From contig DASWTP010000066.1 in the NCBI GenBank assembly GCA_036402075.1, forward strand, positions 1 through 64,000: 64,000 bases of DNA, read 5' to 3'. Shown here in pieces: positions 42,134 to 52,800 of this stretch. Source of the stretch: Chryseosolibacter sp036402075. GTDB lineage: Bacteria > Bacteroidota > Bacteroidia > Cytophagales > Cyclobacteriaceae. A program made the translations under genes and the position numbers. The stretch's first letter is position 1; each line of letters begins with the position of its first letter. The notes beneath the pieces are model-generated. The model was not told the origin of the DNA. It was given only the letters and a program-made list of their open reading frames with translations, and did no database searches.

Positions 42134-44716
42134 TTACCGGCAATTGCAGTTATAGAATTTTTTCAACGTCAGATCTTCAAGAAGCAGGTGATTCATAAAC
42201 CTGCCCTCCTTCCATATTCCACACCATTGGTGGTTACCAAGCAAGGAATATTGTGAGATCAGGTATTTGATAAATTCATGCCTGTCTTTGTATACATCGA
42301 GTTGAAGCGTGATGTACAGCTTGCGTGCCTCCGGGTCGAGATCACGATGATCAGCCACGGGCTTCAACAGGTTTCTTGCTGTTTCAAGCTCGTCAAATGC
42401 TGAATAAAAGAAAGCAAGCTTGGTCCGCTCGTCCATTGTCAGCTTGTTGTCATCGGGGTGATACAACGCCTTGATCCGTGAAACATGCTGAAAGATTTCT
42501 TTCGGCAATATAGGCCCATACAACGTGTTGATCATTGAGGTTGTATAAAACCGCTGCATTGAATCGATGACCACCTGAGGAATATTTTGAGTTCGCGCAA
42601 GGGAGAGAAACCGCGGAAATTCCTTTAAAGCGTAATAGGCACTCATGTCATCGCGCTCTCCACGCCTGCATGAAATACGTTTCAACTTGCGAAGTAAGAA
42701 TTCTGATTTGCGGTATGCAGTGCACGAAAATTTGGTTGTATCCAGCATTGATGATAATTGGTTCACACCAAAATAATTCCTGTAGATCAAGGCGAGGTTG
42801 TTGTACACGAGCTGACTCCGCAGCCTCCCAGGAAAATACTTTGTTTCCCGAAATGTGCGTAATTGGTGATAGAATAGCTGGTCGCTGATATTACCCCGTA
42901 CTGTGTAGTTAAACGTAAGGTTATGATACCGAAAGACCGGATATCGCTCATCATAAACAATCGGCAGGGTGTCACTTTTGCGATTCGAAATAATTTCTCC
43001 GTACGCCCTCAGCTGGGCATCTTCGAGGCCTGACACTTCAGAGGCTGGATTGTCAGCACTTGCCTCAAAGGATTGTCTTTTATTGTAGTAAGCCTCTAAT
43101 GCACTCAAAGATGGCAGGGCGATTAGGCTATCACGCCTGACTTGCATTTTGAAAAGCGTGAATCGCTGTTCGTCCAGGAGACGCGAAATAACACTGTCGT
43201 TTGTGTGTGTATTCACATAACGTCTAAGTTCCCTTTTATCAAGTTTCGACAGGTGCGATAACTTGTGTGCTTCAATTTGTCTCTGGAAAAGTTGCCATTG
43301 CTCCTTGCTGGAAAGCGTGGGCACAACCGTGACAGTATCGAGGAAGGGTTTGACCACCGCCATAAACGTATTTGCGCGTTGCCGTGCGAGCTCCTGGTTT
43401 GCCAGCATCTCACCTTCTATACTGGCAAACGCATAGGCATCAATCTTCACAACTTTTCCCCTGATCGTGTTTAAATCGTTCACCAATTTCCAGCTGGTCG
43501 TGCTGTCGATGTCGATTTCCCCGGCCGGATAGAAAACTTTCACGGTAAGCGTATCTGTCCTCGTCTGCTTGAAGAATTTTTCTTTCCGGTCACTAACGAT
43601 GAAACTGTTCCTAAATGGCAGCTCCGGCAACGGTGCAAACAAAAGGTCAGATGGGAGGCCCATTGGCGTTGTGTAGGTCACCAGCCTCTTTTTATGGACG
43701 AGAAAAATATTTGCGCCAGACCCAGCCCCGATCGGGTATATAAACTTCTTCTCACGCTTGTAGATCCTTACGATCCGAAGGTCGAGAAATACTTTGCGCG
43801 GACTTGCTCTTCTGCTATAGCGAAGCAATTGACGTCTATAGACAGGCCGATCGAGTTCACCATTTAATGCATGGAGGCCGTTGCGCCTGTTGCGCACCCG
43901 ATCAAATTCCACTGCGCCACTATCGAATTGAGCTAACGGTACCCATTCAACGGCTAGCCCCGCCCTCCTTCCTTTAAATGCTTTTTTTGCGACTTTATAT
44001 GAACCAGTTAAGTGACCGTTGATACCTCTGAGCCTTAAGAAGGCCCTTATGGCACGCGTATTTTGTTTTGTTTGAGGATCCGTGTGCCTAAGCCCAAACG
44101 GAAGTTTCCGCTCGGGCGTACGTAGCAATTCGACTGAATGGTCCGGTTGATCATTACTCCCTGCAAATTCTGCAGCGTAACCAAAAACCTGCACTGCAAC
44201 AACCCGTCTGCTTTGCGGGTCATAGGCCAGCGCTAAGGCTGAGGTATTGAAGGCTTTTTGAAGAAGATTCCTATAATGCAGCGGGGAAGCTTTCCAGAGT
44301 TGGGCCAGTGCTGTTGCTGTTGCCGAATACGAGTACGTACTTAACTTCTTTCCTTTGCTGGTCATTTCTACACCAAGGGTCACAGAAGCCAGATTCTCTC
44401 CGACCTGGCCATATACAAATCCACCATGCAACTTTACCCGCATGGATGGTGTAGCTCGTTCACGGCTCCTCTGCTCGTGTGATAGCTTCCCTTCGTGAAT
44501 GAGATACACGGCATGATCTATTGCGGCTCGATACAAGACATCATCCCAGGCAAGCAAAGCCGTTTTTCGGTTTGCCCTAAGCATATTAACAGCATCAAAT
44601 GTTCGTCTTTCCAGCAATCGCAGGTCCGGATTCTTCGGGTCGAGGTCGCGGTTGATTTGCGCGCAGGCGGGATAGCCCGCTGCAATCAGAAACAAAATCA
44701 ACGTTAACCTGAGCAT
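42134..44716 (-). CDS. CAP-domain plus OmpA-like fusion protein
   Basis: An 860-residue secreted protein (signal LTLILFLIAAGYPACAQ). Residues about 30-185 are a CAP/SCP domain with the conserved His in AIDHAVYLIHEGKLSHEQ, then VGENLASV and LWKASPLHYRNLLQKAF. A long basic region follows. Around 390-460 an OmpA-like half appears (VVKIDAYAFASIEGEMLANQ, then QELARQRANTF), with the Asp/Arg positions used for peptidoglycan binding partly kept. The last 350 residues are helical and unrecognised, with a Cys-rich end (NCNCR). CAP domains in bacteria are secreted and often of unknown substrate; the OmpA-like part would hold the protein at the cell wall. The gene stands alone. Confidence 0.75.
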   Translation of the reverse strand: MLRLTLILFLIAAGYPACAQINRDLDPKNPDLRLLERRTFDAVNMLRANRKTALLAWDDVLYRAAIDHAVYLIHEGKLSHEQRSRERATPSMRVKLHGGFVYGQVGENLASVTLGVEMTSKGKKLSTYSYSATATALAQLWKASPLHYRNLLQKAFNTSALALAYDPQSRRVVAVQVFGYAAEFAGSNDQPDHSVELLRTPERKLPFGLRHTDPQTKQNTRAIRAFLRLRGINGHLTGSYKVAKKAFKGRRAGLAVEWVPLAQFDSGAVEFDRVRNRRNGLHALNGELDRPVYRRQLLRYSRRASPRKVFLDLRIVRIYKREKKFIYPIGAGSGANIFLVHKKRLVTYTTPMGLPSDLLFAPLPELPFRNSFIVSDRKEKFFKQTRTDTLTVKVFYPAGEIDIDSTTSWKLVNDLNTIRGKVVKIDAYAFASIEGEMLANQELARQRANTFMAVVKPFLDTVTVVPTLSSKEQWQLFQRQIEAHKLSHLSKLDKRELRRYVNTHTNDSVISRLLDEQRFTLFKMQVRRDSLIALPSLSALEAYYNKRQSFEASADNPASEVSGLEDAQLRAYGEIISNRKSDTLPIVYDERYPVFRYHNLTFNYTVRGNISDQLFYHQLRTFRETKYFPGRLRSQLVYNNLALIYRNYFGVNQLSSMLDTTKFSCTAYRKSEFLLRKLKRISCRRGERDDMSAYYALKEFPRFLSLARTQNIPQVVIDSMQRFYTTSMINTLYGPILPKEIFQHVSRIKALYHPDDNKLTMDERTKLAFFYSAFDELETARNLLKPVADHRDLDPEARKLYITLQLDVYKDRHEFIKYLISQYSLLGNHQWCGIWKEGRFMNHLLLEDLTLKKFYNCNCR

Positions 44717-44833
44717 TTTTTACCTACGATGTTAACTGACACGGAATTCCATAACGACAAGAAAAATTCAAATTCAGCAATGCTCTGGCCAGCGCGAAAC
44801 ACAACTTACATCTCGAAAATGTGCCAAAAGAAA

Positions 44834-44855
44834 CGCCCCACATTGCTATGGGGCG
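44834..44855 (-). terminator. Terminator hairpin (minus strand)
   Basis: CGCCCCA (44834-44840) pairs with TGGGGCG (44849-44855) around an 8-base loop. On the minus strand a T-rich tail follows (plus-strand AAAAGAAA at 44827-44833). It lies 5 bases past the PLDc_N stop. Confidence 0.8.
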
Positions 44856-44859
44856 CTAT

Positions 44860-45024
44860 TTACTTTTTACCTATAAAGTAGTACAGGATTGGCCCTAGCA
44901 CGGGCAGGAATACCACGGCAATGATCCACAAGATCTTCTTCTCCGTGTCTTTATTGCTCTTCACAATGTCAATGATCACAATGATATCAATGACAAGTAT
45001 TAGAAATGATATCAGCCTTCCCAT
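44860..45024 (-). CDS. PLDc_N family small membrane protein (54 aa)
   Basis: A 54-residue protein with two hydrophobic helices (LISFLILVIDIIVIIDIV and ILWIIAVVFLPVLGPILYYF) separated by a charged loop (KSNKDTEKK). The second helix fits the phospholipase D-nuclease N-terminal (PLDc_N) pattern of W-rich helix plus LPVLGPILYY; in most proteins this segment stands alone as a membrane peptide of unknown use. It begins 3 bases after the OmpA lipoprotein stop on the same strand and is followed by a terminator, so the two form an operon. Confidence 0.85.
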   Translation of the reverse strand: MGRLISFLILVIDIIVIIDIVKSNKDTEKKILWIIAVVFLPVLGPILYYFIGKK

Positions 45025-45027
45025 AGG

Positions 45028-45975
45028 TTAATTGGATTCAAGAATTTTAAAAAGCTCGTCCAGGTCAGGAGTAATGATAATTTCGGTTCTGCGGTTTTTC
45101 TGTTTGTTCTGCGCATTATCGTTTGCCGCCAACGGCACATACTCACCCCGGCCCGATGCCGTAACCTGCTGCGGTGATACGCCTGCCTTTGTCAGGATCT
45201 TCGTGATGGAAGTTGCACGCATCACACTCAGGTCCCAGTTGTCTTCCATGTACGTAGACTTTTTTGAAACCGGTACATTGTCTGTATGACCTTCAACCAT
45301 AATGTTGATGTCCTTCTGGTCTTTGATCGCTTTCGCCAGCTGTTGCAATGCAGTAACGCCTTTTGCGTCAACCACGATACTTCCGCTACCGAAAAGCAAT
45401 TGCTCAGCCAACGAAACGTATACCTTCCCGTTCTTCACTTGCACGGTAATATCATTCTCTTTAAAATTCAGGAGTGCATTTGTGATTTTGCTTTTCAGTT
45501 CCTGAACGGCCTTGTCTTTATTAGCAAGAACCGTTTCCAGCTCCTGCACCTTCTTTTCGCGCTCCGCAAGGCTGTTGCTCAACGAATCATTTATTCTGCG
45601 GGTGCGCGTTAAATTTTCCTGGATGGAGGCCAGCTGCTCCTGTTGTTGGGCAATGTCGCGGTTCAGCTTGCCACTGCTCGTCATCAGGTTCTTATAATAC
45701 GTGTTGAGTTGAGCATGCTCTTTTTCAAGCGAAGCAAGTTTCTGACTTGTGTTCCGCACATCAATGCCAAGCTTTGTGGTGTCGTCTTTCAGTTTCTTTA
45801 ACTTTTCATCCAGATCTTTAAGATCATTGTTCGCTTTGTCAAGTCGCGCATTTTTGTCGGCAAGGTCCGCCTCCATACTCACTTTTTGAGCAAGCAGGTC
45901 ATCATACTTCTTCCGGGTGACAACACAAGACGAGAGCATCACCAGAAGAACAATTGCCAGTAGGGTTCTATTCAT
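45028..45975 (-). CDS. OmpA-family lipoprotein with coiled coil
   Basis: A 315-residue lipoprotein (lipobox VMLSSC, Cys17). A long coiled coil fills about residues 25-170, with heptad-like Leu, Lys and Glu. The C-terminal OmpA domain (about 190-305) has the peptidoglycan-binding signature: MVEGHTDNVPVS, DNWDLSVMRATSITKIL and NRRTEIIITPDLDEL. It should tether the outer membrane to the cell wall via meso-diaminopimelate binding. It is cotranscribed with the PLDc_N gene and divergent from the TonB-dependent receptor gene. Confidence 0.92.
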   Translation of the reverse strand: MNRTLLAIVLLVMLSSCVVTRKKYDDLLAQKVSMEADLADKNARLDKANNDLKDLDEKLKKLKDDTTKLGIDVRNTSQKLASLEKEHAQLNTYYKNLMTSSGKLNRDIAQQQEQLASIQENLTRTRRINDSLSNSLAEREKKVQELETVLANKDKAVQELKSKITNALLNFKENDITVQVKNGKVYVSLAEQLLFGSGSIVVDAKGVTALQQLAKAIKDQKDINIMVEGHTDNVPVSKKSTYMEDNWDLSVMRATSITKILTKAGVSPQQVTASGRGEYVPLAANDNAQNKQKNRRTEIIITPDLDELFKILESN

Positions 45976-46115
45976 AAATCAACTGTGTAGAATTTTCCGA
46001 AAAATAGGGATTTCTATCATATTCCTTCCTCCGGTTTTGGTGAGGTATAGCAAAATCGACTCAACTTTTATACTACTTCACGCATCGTAGCGTTAACTTG
46101 CTACCTAACCTCTCT

Positions 46116-48461
46116 ATGAAAGCAGTTTACCTTCTCCTTTCCGTTTTGGCATTCCATCAGGGTTTTGGCCAAAAGTTTACCTTAAGCGGTACCGTTAAAG
46201 ACCAAAACACAGGCGAGAACCTGATCGGTGCCAGCATCTATAATCTCAAATCGCAGCAAGGAACTACATCAAACACCTATGGCTTTTTTAGCCTGACGCA
46301 AGCGAAGGACTCTGCATTGCTTCGAATCTCGTATGTAGGCTATGAAGCCGCATTCCTAAAATTTGCCTTGACAAAAGATACCGTTGTAAACATAGGACTG
46401 ACCAGCGGCACAACACTGAAAGAAGTGGTGATCTCAGGAACAAGCGAAGACCGCATCCAGGAAACCACGCGCATGGGCACGATTGATGTGCCGATCACAC
46501 AGATAAAATCAATGCCCGCCCTTATGGGAGAAACAGATGTCTTAAAAGTGCTTCAGCTTTTGCCTGGTGTTCAGGGCGGCACCGAAGGAAGCAGTGGCTT
46601 GTACGTTCGCGGTGGCGGGCCAGACCAAAACCTGATTCTCCTTGACGGTGTTCCGGTATACAACGCCTCTCACTTGTTCGGATTCATTTCCGTATTCAAC
46701 GCAGATGCCATCAACCACGTTGAACTGATCAAAGGCGGATTCCCCGCACGCTACGGAGGGCGCCTGTCAAGCGTGATCGACATCAGCATGAAAGAAGGCA
46801 ATAACAAGGAGCTGAAAGGCGAAGGCTCCATTGGCCTGATTGCCTCACGCGTTACCATCGAGGGCCCGTTGGTGAAAGATAAGACATCCTTTATTGTTTC
46901 CGCCAGAAGAACCTACATTGACTTGCTGGCACGTCCACTGATCAAAGCGCAGACACGCGGTGACGAAACGGTTGGATACTACTTCTACGACCTCAACACC
47001 AAGATCAACCATAAGATCAACGAAAGCAATCGAATTTACCTGAGCGCCTACATGGGCGATGACCGCGCATACGCCCGGACAAAAGGCTACTACGTGAACA
47101 ACAATGAACGAAACGAGTACAAAGATGAATTCGGACTCCGGTGGGGAAATATCAGCACCGCGGTGCGCTGGAACAAGATCATCAACAACAAACTGTTCAG
47201 CAACCTTACTGCTACGTATTCCCGATATCGGTTTAATATCTTCGCAGAGTCTGAAGAAAAAATCACGACACCGACATCCACAAAAAAATATTTCTACAAG
47301 GACCAATACATCTCAGGCATTCGCGATTTCGCTTTAAAACTGGACCTGGACTATATCCCGAATCCATCGCACTACATCAAATTCGGAGGACAAGCCATCA
47401 ACCACCTCTTTACACCGGGCGTGTATAGTTATCGCGGGGAAGAAGGGGCCGACACAACCTTTGGAGCAAAACGAATTTACGCCCAGGAATTTTCTGCCTA
47501 CCTGGAAGACGATTTCATGATCTCGCACAAGCTCAAAGTAAATTTCGGTGCTCACGTTTCTGGCTTTATGGTCGGAAAAACGTTCTATCATTCCCTCCAG
47601 CCCAGAGTCGCAGCACGCTACCTGATCACACCTTCACTGTCCTGGAAAGGTTCGTTCGCGACCATGACCCAATACATCCATCTGCTGACAAATGCTGGCC
47701 TCGGCTTACCTACAGACTTATGGGTTCCGTCAACCGATCTTATTGCTCCCGAGCAAAGCATGATCGCCTCCACAGGGCTCGCGCAAAATCTTGGCAATAC
47801 TTATGAACTCACCGTTGAGGGATATTACAAGAAGATGAAAGGATTAATTGAATACAAAGACGGTGCGAATTACCTGAATATCCAGGACGACTGGCAACAG
47901 AAAGTCGAGGTGGGTAATGGAGAAAGCTACGGAGCCGAATTTTTCCTCCACAAGAAAACAGGGAAAGTAAACGGATGGCTGGGTTATACGCTCTCGTGGA
48001 CAAACCGGATGTTCCCGAACCTGAATGAAGGCAAGACTTTTCCCTACAAGTACGATCGCAGGCACGATGTTGAAATCGCTATTGCGTATGAACCGAAAAA
48101 GAACCGTGAATTTGCGCTCACCTGGGTCTACGGAACTGGAACAGCGCTGTCGCTGCCTAAGTCAACGTATGAAGATTATGAGGATAACTTTGGGTACTAC
48201 AACCGTGGCAACAGCATACAATTCTACGAAGGAAGAAACAACTACCGGATGCGAGCCTATCATCGGCTTGACCTCAGCTACACCACCACAAAGCAGACTA
48301 AGTTTGGTGAGCGCTCGTGGAGCATTGGTGTTTACAACGTCTACAGCAGGCGTAATCCCTTTTTTATGGAAGTTGGCTACGATCGGGATGGGAACAAGAA
48401 ATTTATTCAGTACAGCTTGTTTCCGGTTATTCCATCCATCGCTTACCGTTTCAAATTTTAA
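46116..48461 (+). CDS. TonB-dependent receptor with N-terminal regulatory-like domain (copy 1)
   Basis: A 781-residue SusC-like receptor with a signal peptide (AVYLLLSVLAFHQGFG). The carboxypeptidase-regulatory-like domain (about 20-110) has LSGTVKDQNTGENLIGASIY and YGFFSL; the plug (about 115-225) has QLLPGVQGGTEGSSGLYVRG, DQNLILLDGVPVYNASHL and FPARYGGRLSSVIDI; the barrel fills the rest and ends YSLFPVIPSIAYRFKF. A DUF4249 lipoprotein gene follows after 12 bases, the usual partner. ATG at 46116 begins the signal; a TTG six codons earlier is unlikely to be the start. The transported substrate is unknown. Two paralogues lie at 58657 and 62331. Confidence 0.93.
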   Translation: MKAVYLLLSVLAFHQGFGQKFTLSGTVKDQNTGENLIGASIYNLKSQQGTTSNTYGFFSLTQAKDSALLRISYVGYEAAFLKFALTKDTVVNIGLTSGTTLKEVVISGTSEDRIQETTRMGTIDVPITQIKSMPALMGETDVLKVLQLLPGVQGGTEGSSGLYVRGGGPDQNLILLDGVPVYNASHLFGFISVFNADAINHVELIKGGFPARYGGRLSSVIDISMKEGNNKELKGEGSIGLIASRVTIEGPLVKDKTSFIVSARRTYIDLLARPLIKAQTRGDETVGYYFYDLNTKINHKINESNRIYLSAYMGDDRAYARTKGYYVNNNERNEYKDEFGLRWGNISTAVRWNKIINNKLFSNLTATYSRYRFNIFAESEEKITTPTSTKKYFYKDQYISGIRDFALKLDLDYIPNPSHYIKFGGQAINHLFTPGVYSYRGEEGADTTFGAKRIYAQEFSAYLEDDFMISHKLKVNFGAHVSGFMVGKTFYHSLQPRVAARYLITPSLSWKGSFATMTQYIHLLTNAGLGLPTDLWVPSTDLIAPEQSMIASTGLAQNLGNTYELTVEGYYKKMKGLIEYKDGANYLNIQDDWQQKVEVGNGESYGAEFFLHKKTGKVNGWLGYTLSWTNRMFPNLNEGKTFPYKYDRRHDVEIAIAYEPKKNREFALTWVYGTGTALSLPKSTYEDYEDNFGYYNRGNSIQFYEGRNNYRMRAYHRLDLSYTTTKQTKFGERSWSIGVYNVYSRRNPFFMEVGYDRDGNKKFIQYSLFPVIPSIAYRFKF

Positions 48462-48473
48462 CGTCACACACCT

Positions 48474-49346
48474 ATGAAAAAATACATTGCTTCATTTCTC
48501 CTACTAACGTTGTGTGCGTGCGAACTTGTCGTTGATGTTGATATACCAATTGAAAAACGAAACCTGGTGCTAAGTTCTTTTTTCAATCCCGACAGCACTT
48601 GGAAAGCCAAAGTTTCCCTTAGTCGTCACATCCTGGACGAAGCACCCTACCCCTTTGTGAGCGATGCAATTGTAGTTGTGTTTGAAGGCGAGAACGCTAT
48701 TGACACGCTGGAACATGATTCGCTCGGTTACTATCGGTCGGCTGATGAAGGCCCAAAACCCGGAAAGAGCTACTCCATCCGGGCAGTTACATCCGAACAC
48801 GGTACCGCGAGCGGTTCGTCCTTCTGCCCGCAGATCGTGCCCGGACAATTTTCATCACTACAAACCAGTGTAGGTGAATTTGGGCAACCAGAATATTCTT
48901 TCACGATCACATTCACGGATCCAGCCGGAAAAGATTTTTACCAGGTAATGGCCATTGGCGAGTACCGATACACAAATCCGTACACAGGCCAGGGCTTTGT
49001 AAACCGTTCGAATGTGCGCGTCTGGAGTGATGATGAAGGCATAGACAACGAAGAACTTGAAAACTACGAAGGGTTCTTCTTCCCGGACGCAATTTTTAAT
49101 GGCGAAGAATTTTCTGTCAATGTTAAGATGACACCTAACATGTGGGGAGGAAGTGCTTCCTCGAAATACTTCATTTATTTCCGGGCAGTAAGCGAGGATT
49201 ATTACAAGTATAAAATCACGTCCATGTTGCAAAACCATGTTGGCAACGATCCGTTTGCACAACCCGTGAAAGTTTACAATAATATTGAAAACGGCTTCGG
49301 AATCATTGGTGGATTTACGCAAACTGTGTTGATCATTGAGCCGTAG
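48474..49346 (+). CDS. DUF4249 lipoprotein, TonB-receptor partner (copy 1)
   Basis: A 290-residue protein with a lipobox LLTLCAC (Cys16), then VVDVDIPIEKRNLVLSSFF and the family's NPDSTWKAKVSLSRHILD. The Ig-like first half continues FVSDAIVVVFEGEN and GYYRSADEGPKPGKSYSI, and the second half ends NIENGFGIIGGFTQTVLII. It follows the receptor by 12 bases and shares its transcript. DUF4249 proteins are thought to be surface lipoproteins that work with the receptor, analogous to SusD; this is inferred from their constant pairing. It lacks the C-terminal IPT/TIG domain of copy 2. Confidence 0.9.
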   Translation: MKKYIASFLLLTLCACELVVDVDIPIEKRNLVLSSFFNPDSTWKAKVSLSRHILDEAPYPFVSDAIVVVFEGENAIDTLEHDSLGYYRSADEGPKPGKSYSIRAVTSEHGTASGSSFCPQIVPGQFSSLQTSVGEFGQPEYSFTITFTDPAGKDFYQVMAIGEYRYTNPYTGQGFVNRSNVRVWSDDEGIDNEELENYEGFFFPDAIFNGEEFSVNVKMTPNMWGGSASSKYFIYFRAVSEDYYKYKITSMLQNHVGNDPFAQPVKVYNNIENGFGIIGGFTQTVLIIEP

Positions 49347-49649
49347 GTCCTATATGCGTTGACCCTTTTTTTAAAAGCCTGTGGAAATCGGCATCTTTCC
49401 TGAGTATCTAAAAAATACCCCCCAATGGGAACCAGGTCTATCGCACCTTTTTGCGCATTGATCCTGCCGATCAAGCTCACCTGCACCGGTAGCCGAAACG
49501 TGATCTAGTTTACAATAGGCACAGGGTTGCAAGCGAAATTGAATCTTGAGGCAGGAACAGCACGGTGTAATAAATGCGCGTCAATTGATCGTTACAGGTG
49601 TGTGGCCTGAGCAAGGGTAGCGCGCTGAAAGGGTCTCCAAGCCAACTAG

Positions 49650-49826
49650 TCCATCATAAAAATAAAATTCACCGGCCCGGCTTCGTACCGAGATATAGGT
49701 ATTTTCGATCTCCACGGCACCGAAATCCTGTCACTGGATGCCTTCGATGAAATATTAAAGATTGATATTTCGATTTTAACACGGGGAATGTACGTGCGGA
49801 ACGTAAATGAAAAGGTTAACGCATGA
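49650..49826 (+). pseudogene. Relic of a T9SS C-terminal sorting domain
   Basis: In frame from 49650, the translation ends in a T9SS-like sorting module: IIKIKFTGPASYRDIGIFDL, then HGTEILSL, KIDISILTRGMYVRNV and a stop at 49824. The pattern 'beta strand, DLxGxEv, IDIS-Lx-GxY' matches the ends of the proteins at 39149 and 53400. No start codon, signal peptide or body precedes it, as the frame is closed at 49647. It is probably the end of a lost T9SS-sorted gene. The surrounding 49347-49895 holds nothing else recognised. Confidence 0.7.
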
Positions 49827-49895
49827 AAAGTGTTCATGTAATAATTGAATTGGAACACTGCGATTTTTCTTATAGTTGTTGCTTAACATTGCTTT

Positions 49896-52800
49896 ATGAA
49901 AAGAATTCTGTTTTTCCTGCTAACGCTGATGAGTGCGGCAGCGTTTGGTCAGAAATTACCAAAGCTGTACACCGACATTGTCGACAACTTTTCGCAGGAA
50001 AAATTTGAGACAATTGTCGGCCTGACGAACGAGGTTGAGGCCTTTGCCAGATCACGCAAAGACACGCTTGTCGCCAACAGCTTTTACTATGTCGCAAAAT
50101 CTTATCACAGCCTTGGCGAGATCGAAAAATCAAATGCATGGTTTGAAAAAGAGAAAGCATTGCGCTCAGACCTGGGGTTAGCATCAACCGCAGAATTCAG
50201 TGGAGCCCTTTACCATCTTTCGCTCGGCTACCTGGAAGAAGGGAAATATTCAAAGGCGGAGGCAATGGCAACCGACCTGCTTGCCAACGATAAAAAAATG
50301 TATGGCCCGCGAAGCGAAGACTTTTTCTTTTCGTTGCAAAGTGTGGTGGATATATACACCCAACTCGACAAATTCCCGCAAGCAGAAAAACTGATCCTTG
50401 AGTCGCTTGGCCAGCAGGAAAAAGGCTCCTACCTGGAAGGTGCTCTTCACTCCGAGCTGGGAGGTCTTTATACAGCAACCGCCCAATTTGCCAAAGCTGC
50501 CAAACACCTCACGCAAGCCCTTGACATCCTGGAGAAGGTTGAAGGGCCGACTTCGCCTTACACCCTGGCCGCAACGGTCAATTTCGGGATTCTCTACATG
50601 TCGCAGGGAAAATATGCTGAAGCCGAAGAAGCGTTCGATTTTGTGCTCACCAACATGAGCCCTGACGACCCCACGTTCCTGAATGTTGTGAACAACCAGG
50701 CGCTCGTTTATCATTGGCTCGGCCAATATGAGCGGGCTGAGAAAATGTTTAAGCAGGTTCGTGAAGCCGACAGCCTCTCCATTGGCGACACGCATCCCGA
50801 TTTCGCGATCACACTTTCGAACCTTGGTGTTCTTTACTCTGATGAAGGCAAGCACACTTCCGCAGAAAACGCATTGCTGAAAGCGCTCGAAGTGCAACGA
50901 CTGAACAAGGAGGAAGGAACTGTGCTCTATGCAGTGAAGCTAAATAATCTGGCAAGGATTTATCGCCTCGCTGGACAGCCGCAGAAAGCCATACCGCTGC
51001 TGGAACAAGCGCTGGGCACCTTTAAAGAAATTCTGGGTGAAAATTCTCCCGACTTCGCAAACACCTCGTTTCACCTCGGTATGTCGCATTGGCAAACCGG
51101 CAACATGGATCTCGCCATCCACCACTTGAAATCATCTGCCTCCATCCGCGCTTCCAAGCTCGGAAAAAAGCACCCGAAGTATGCGGAAAGTCTTCAGAAG
51201 ATTGCCGAATTCCACTGGGAGAAAAAACAATTAAAAGAAGCACAGCAGGCTTTCAATGAAGCCTTCGGAAACTATTATTTCCAAATCAACTCACTGTTCC
51301 CGGTGCTAACGGAAGAAGAGAAATCGAAATTCTATTACACCAACATCAAGCCTGCCTTCGAAAAATTCAATTCGTTCGCGCTTATTGCCATGCAGTCCAA
51401 TCCGCAGATCCTTGGCGAAGTGTACGATCACCACATCAACACAAAAGCCGCGATCATGTACGCGACTGAAAAGGTGAAAGAATCGATTCGCAAGAGCAAC
51501 GACACAACGTTGATCCGGCTTTTTGATCGTTGGCAATTCCAGAAAGAACAGATTGCAAAACTGTATAGCCAGAACGACTCTCCTGAAAAAATTGATTCAC
51601 TCCAACAATCAGCTGACCTGCTGGAGAAGGAGCTTACACGAGGCTCCGCTGTCTTCACCCGACAGCTCACGCGCAAAACAATTTCATGGAAGGATATCCA
51701 AAAAAATCTCAAAGCCGATGAAGCTGCCGTTGAAGTGATCCGCTTTAAGAACTATTCTCCGGCCCTGGGCGGAGCCTTCACCAATGACATCATTTACGGT
51801 TTCCTGATTGTCACTGCCAAAACAAAAAACAATCCGGAGCTCATTGTATTGAAAAATGGCATCGAACTAGAGGGAAAATTCCTCACCTTCTACCGGAATA
51901 ACATCCAATTCACGCTCGATGACACCCGATCATACAAGAATTATTTTGAACCGCTGGCCAAAGCGCTCGCCAAACAAAAGGTCAAGCGAATCTACTTTTC
52001 GCGTGACGGTGTATACAACCAGATCAACATCAATACAATTAAAAACACCGAAACCCAGAAATTTCTACTCGATGCGTTTGAGGTTACACTCGTAACCAAT
52101 ACGCGCGAGTTGCTGGAGAAGCGTACAACCAGGTCAAACAGCCAGTCATCGCTACTGATCGGATTCCCGAAGTTCAACCTGCATTCGGCTGCTGAAAAAG
52201 CAGAGGTAACGACTCGGTCAGTAACGCGCGGTGGAAATATCTCGCGGGGACTGCGCGGTGGACTTCTTCGTCACATGCGGGGCGAAGGTGGCATCGCAGT
52301 TCTTCCGGGCACCCAGGTAGAAATTAACCAGATTGCGAAGATCAGTAAGAACCCGGAAATATTTATGGAAGATCTGGCCGCTGAAGGTCTTATTAAACAA
52401 GTGATCAGCCCGATGGTGCTGCATATCGCTACCCACGGATATTTCCTTGAGGATGACGAGACAACCACCACAGAACAGACCGTGCAGTACGTACCGAGTC
52501 CTTTGCTAAAATCCGGCTTGCTGCTGGCGGGATCTGAAAATTTTCTGAAAACAGGAACACCCGTGAATGATGATGGCGATGATGGAATCCTTACTGCATA
52601 CGAGGCAATGAATCTGAACCTCGAAAACACAGATCTCGTGGTATTGTCGGCATGCGAAACGGGGTTGGGAGTTGTAAAAAATGGTGAAGGTGTATATGGA
52701 CTTCAGCGCGCTTTCAAGATGGCGGGCGCGCAATCGATGATCATGAGCTTATGGAGTGTTGATGACGCTGCCACCCAACAGCTGATGTCATTGTTCTACC

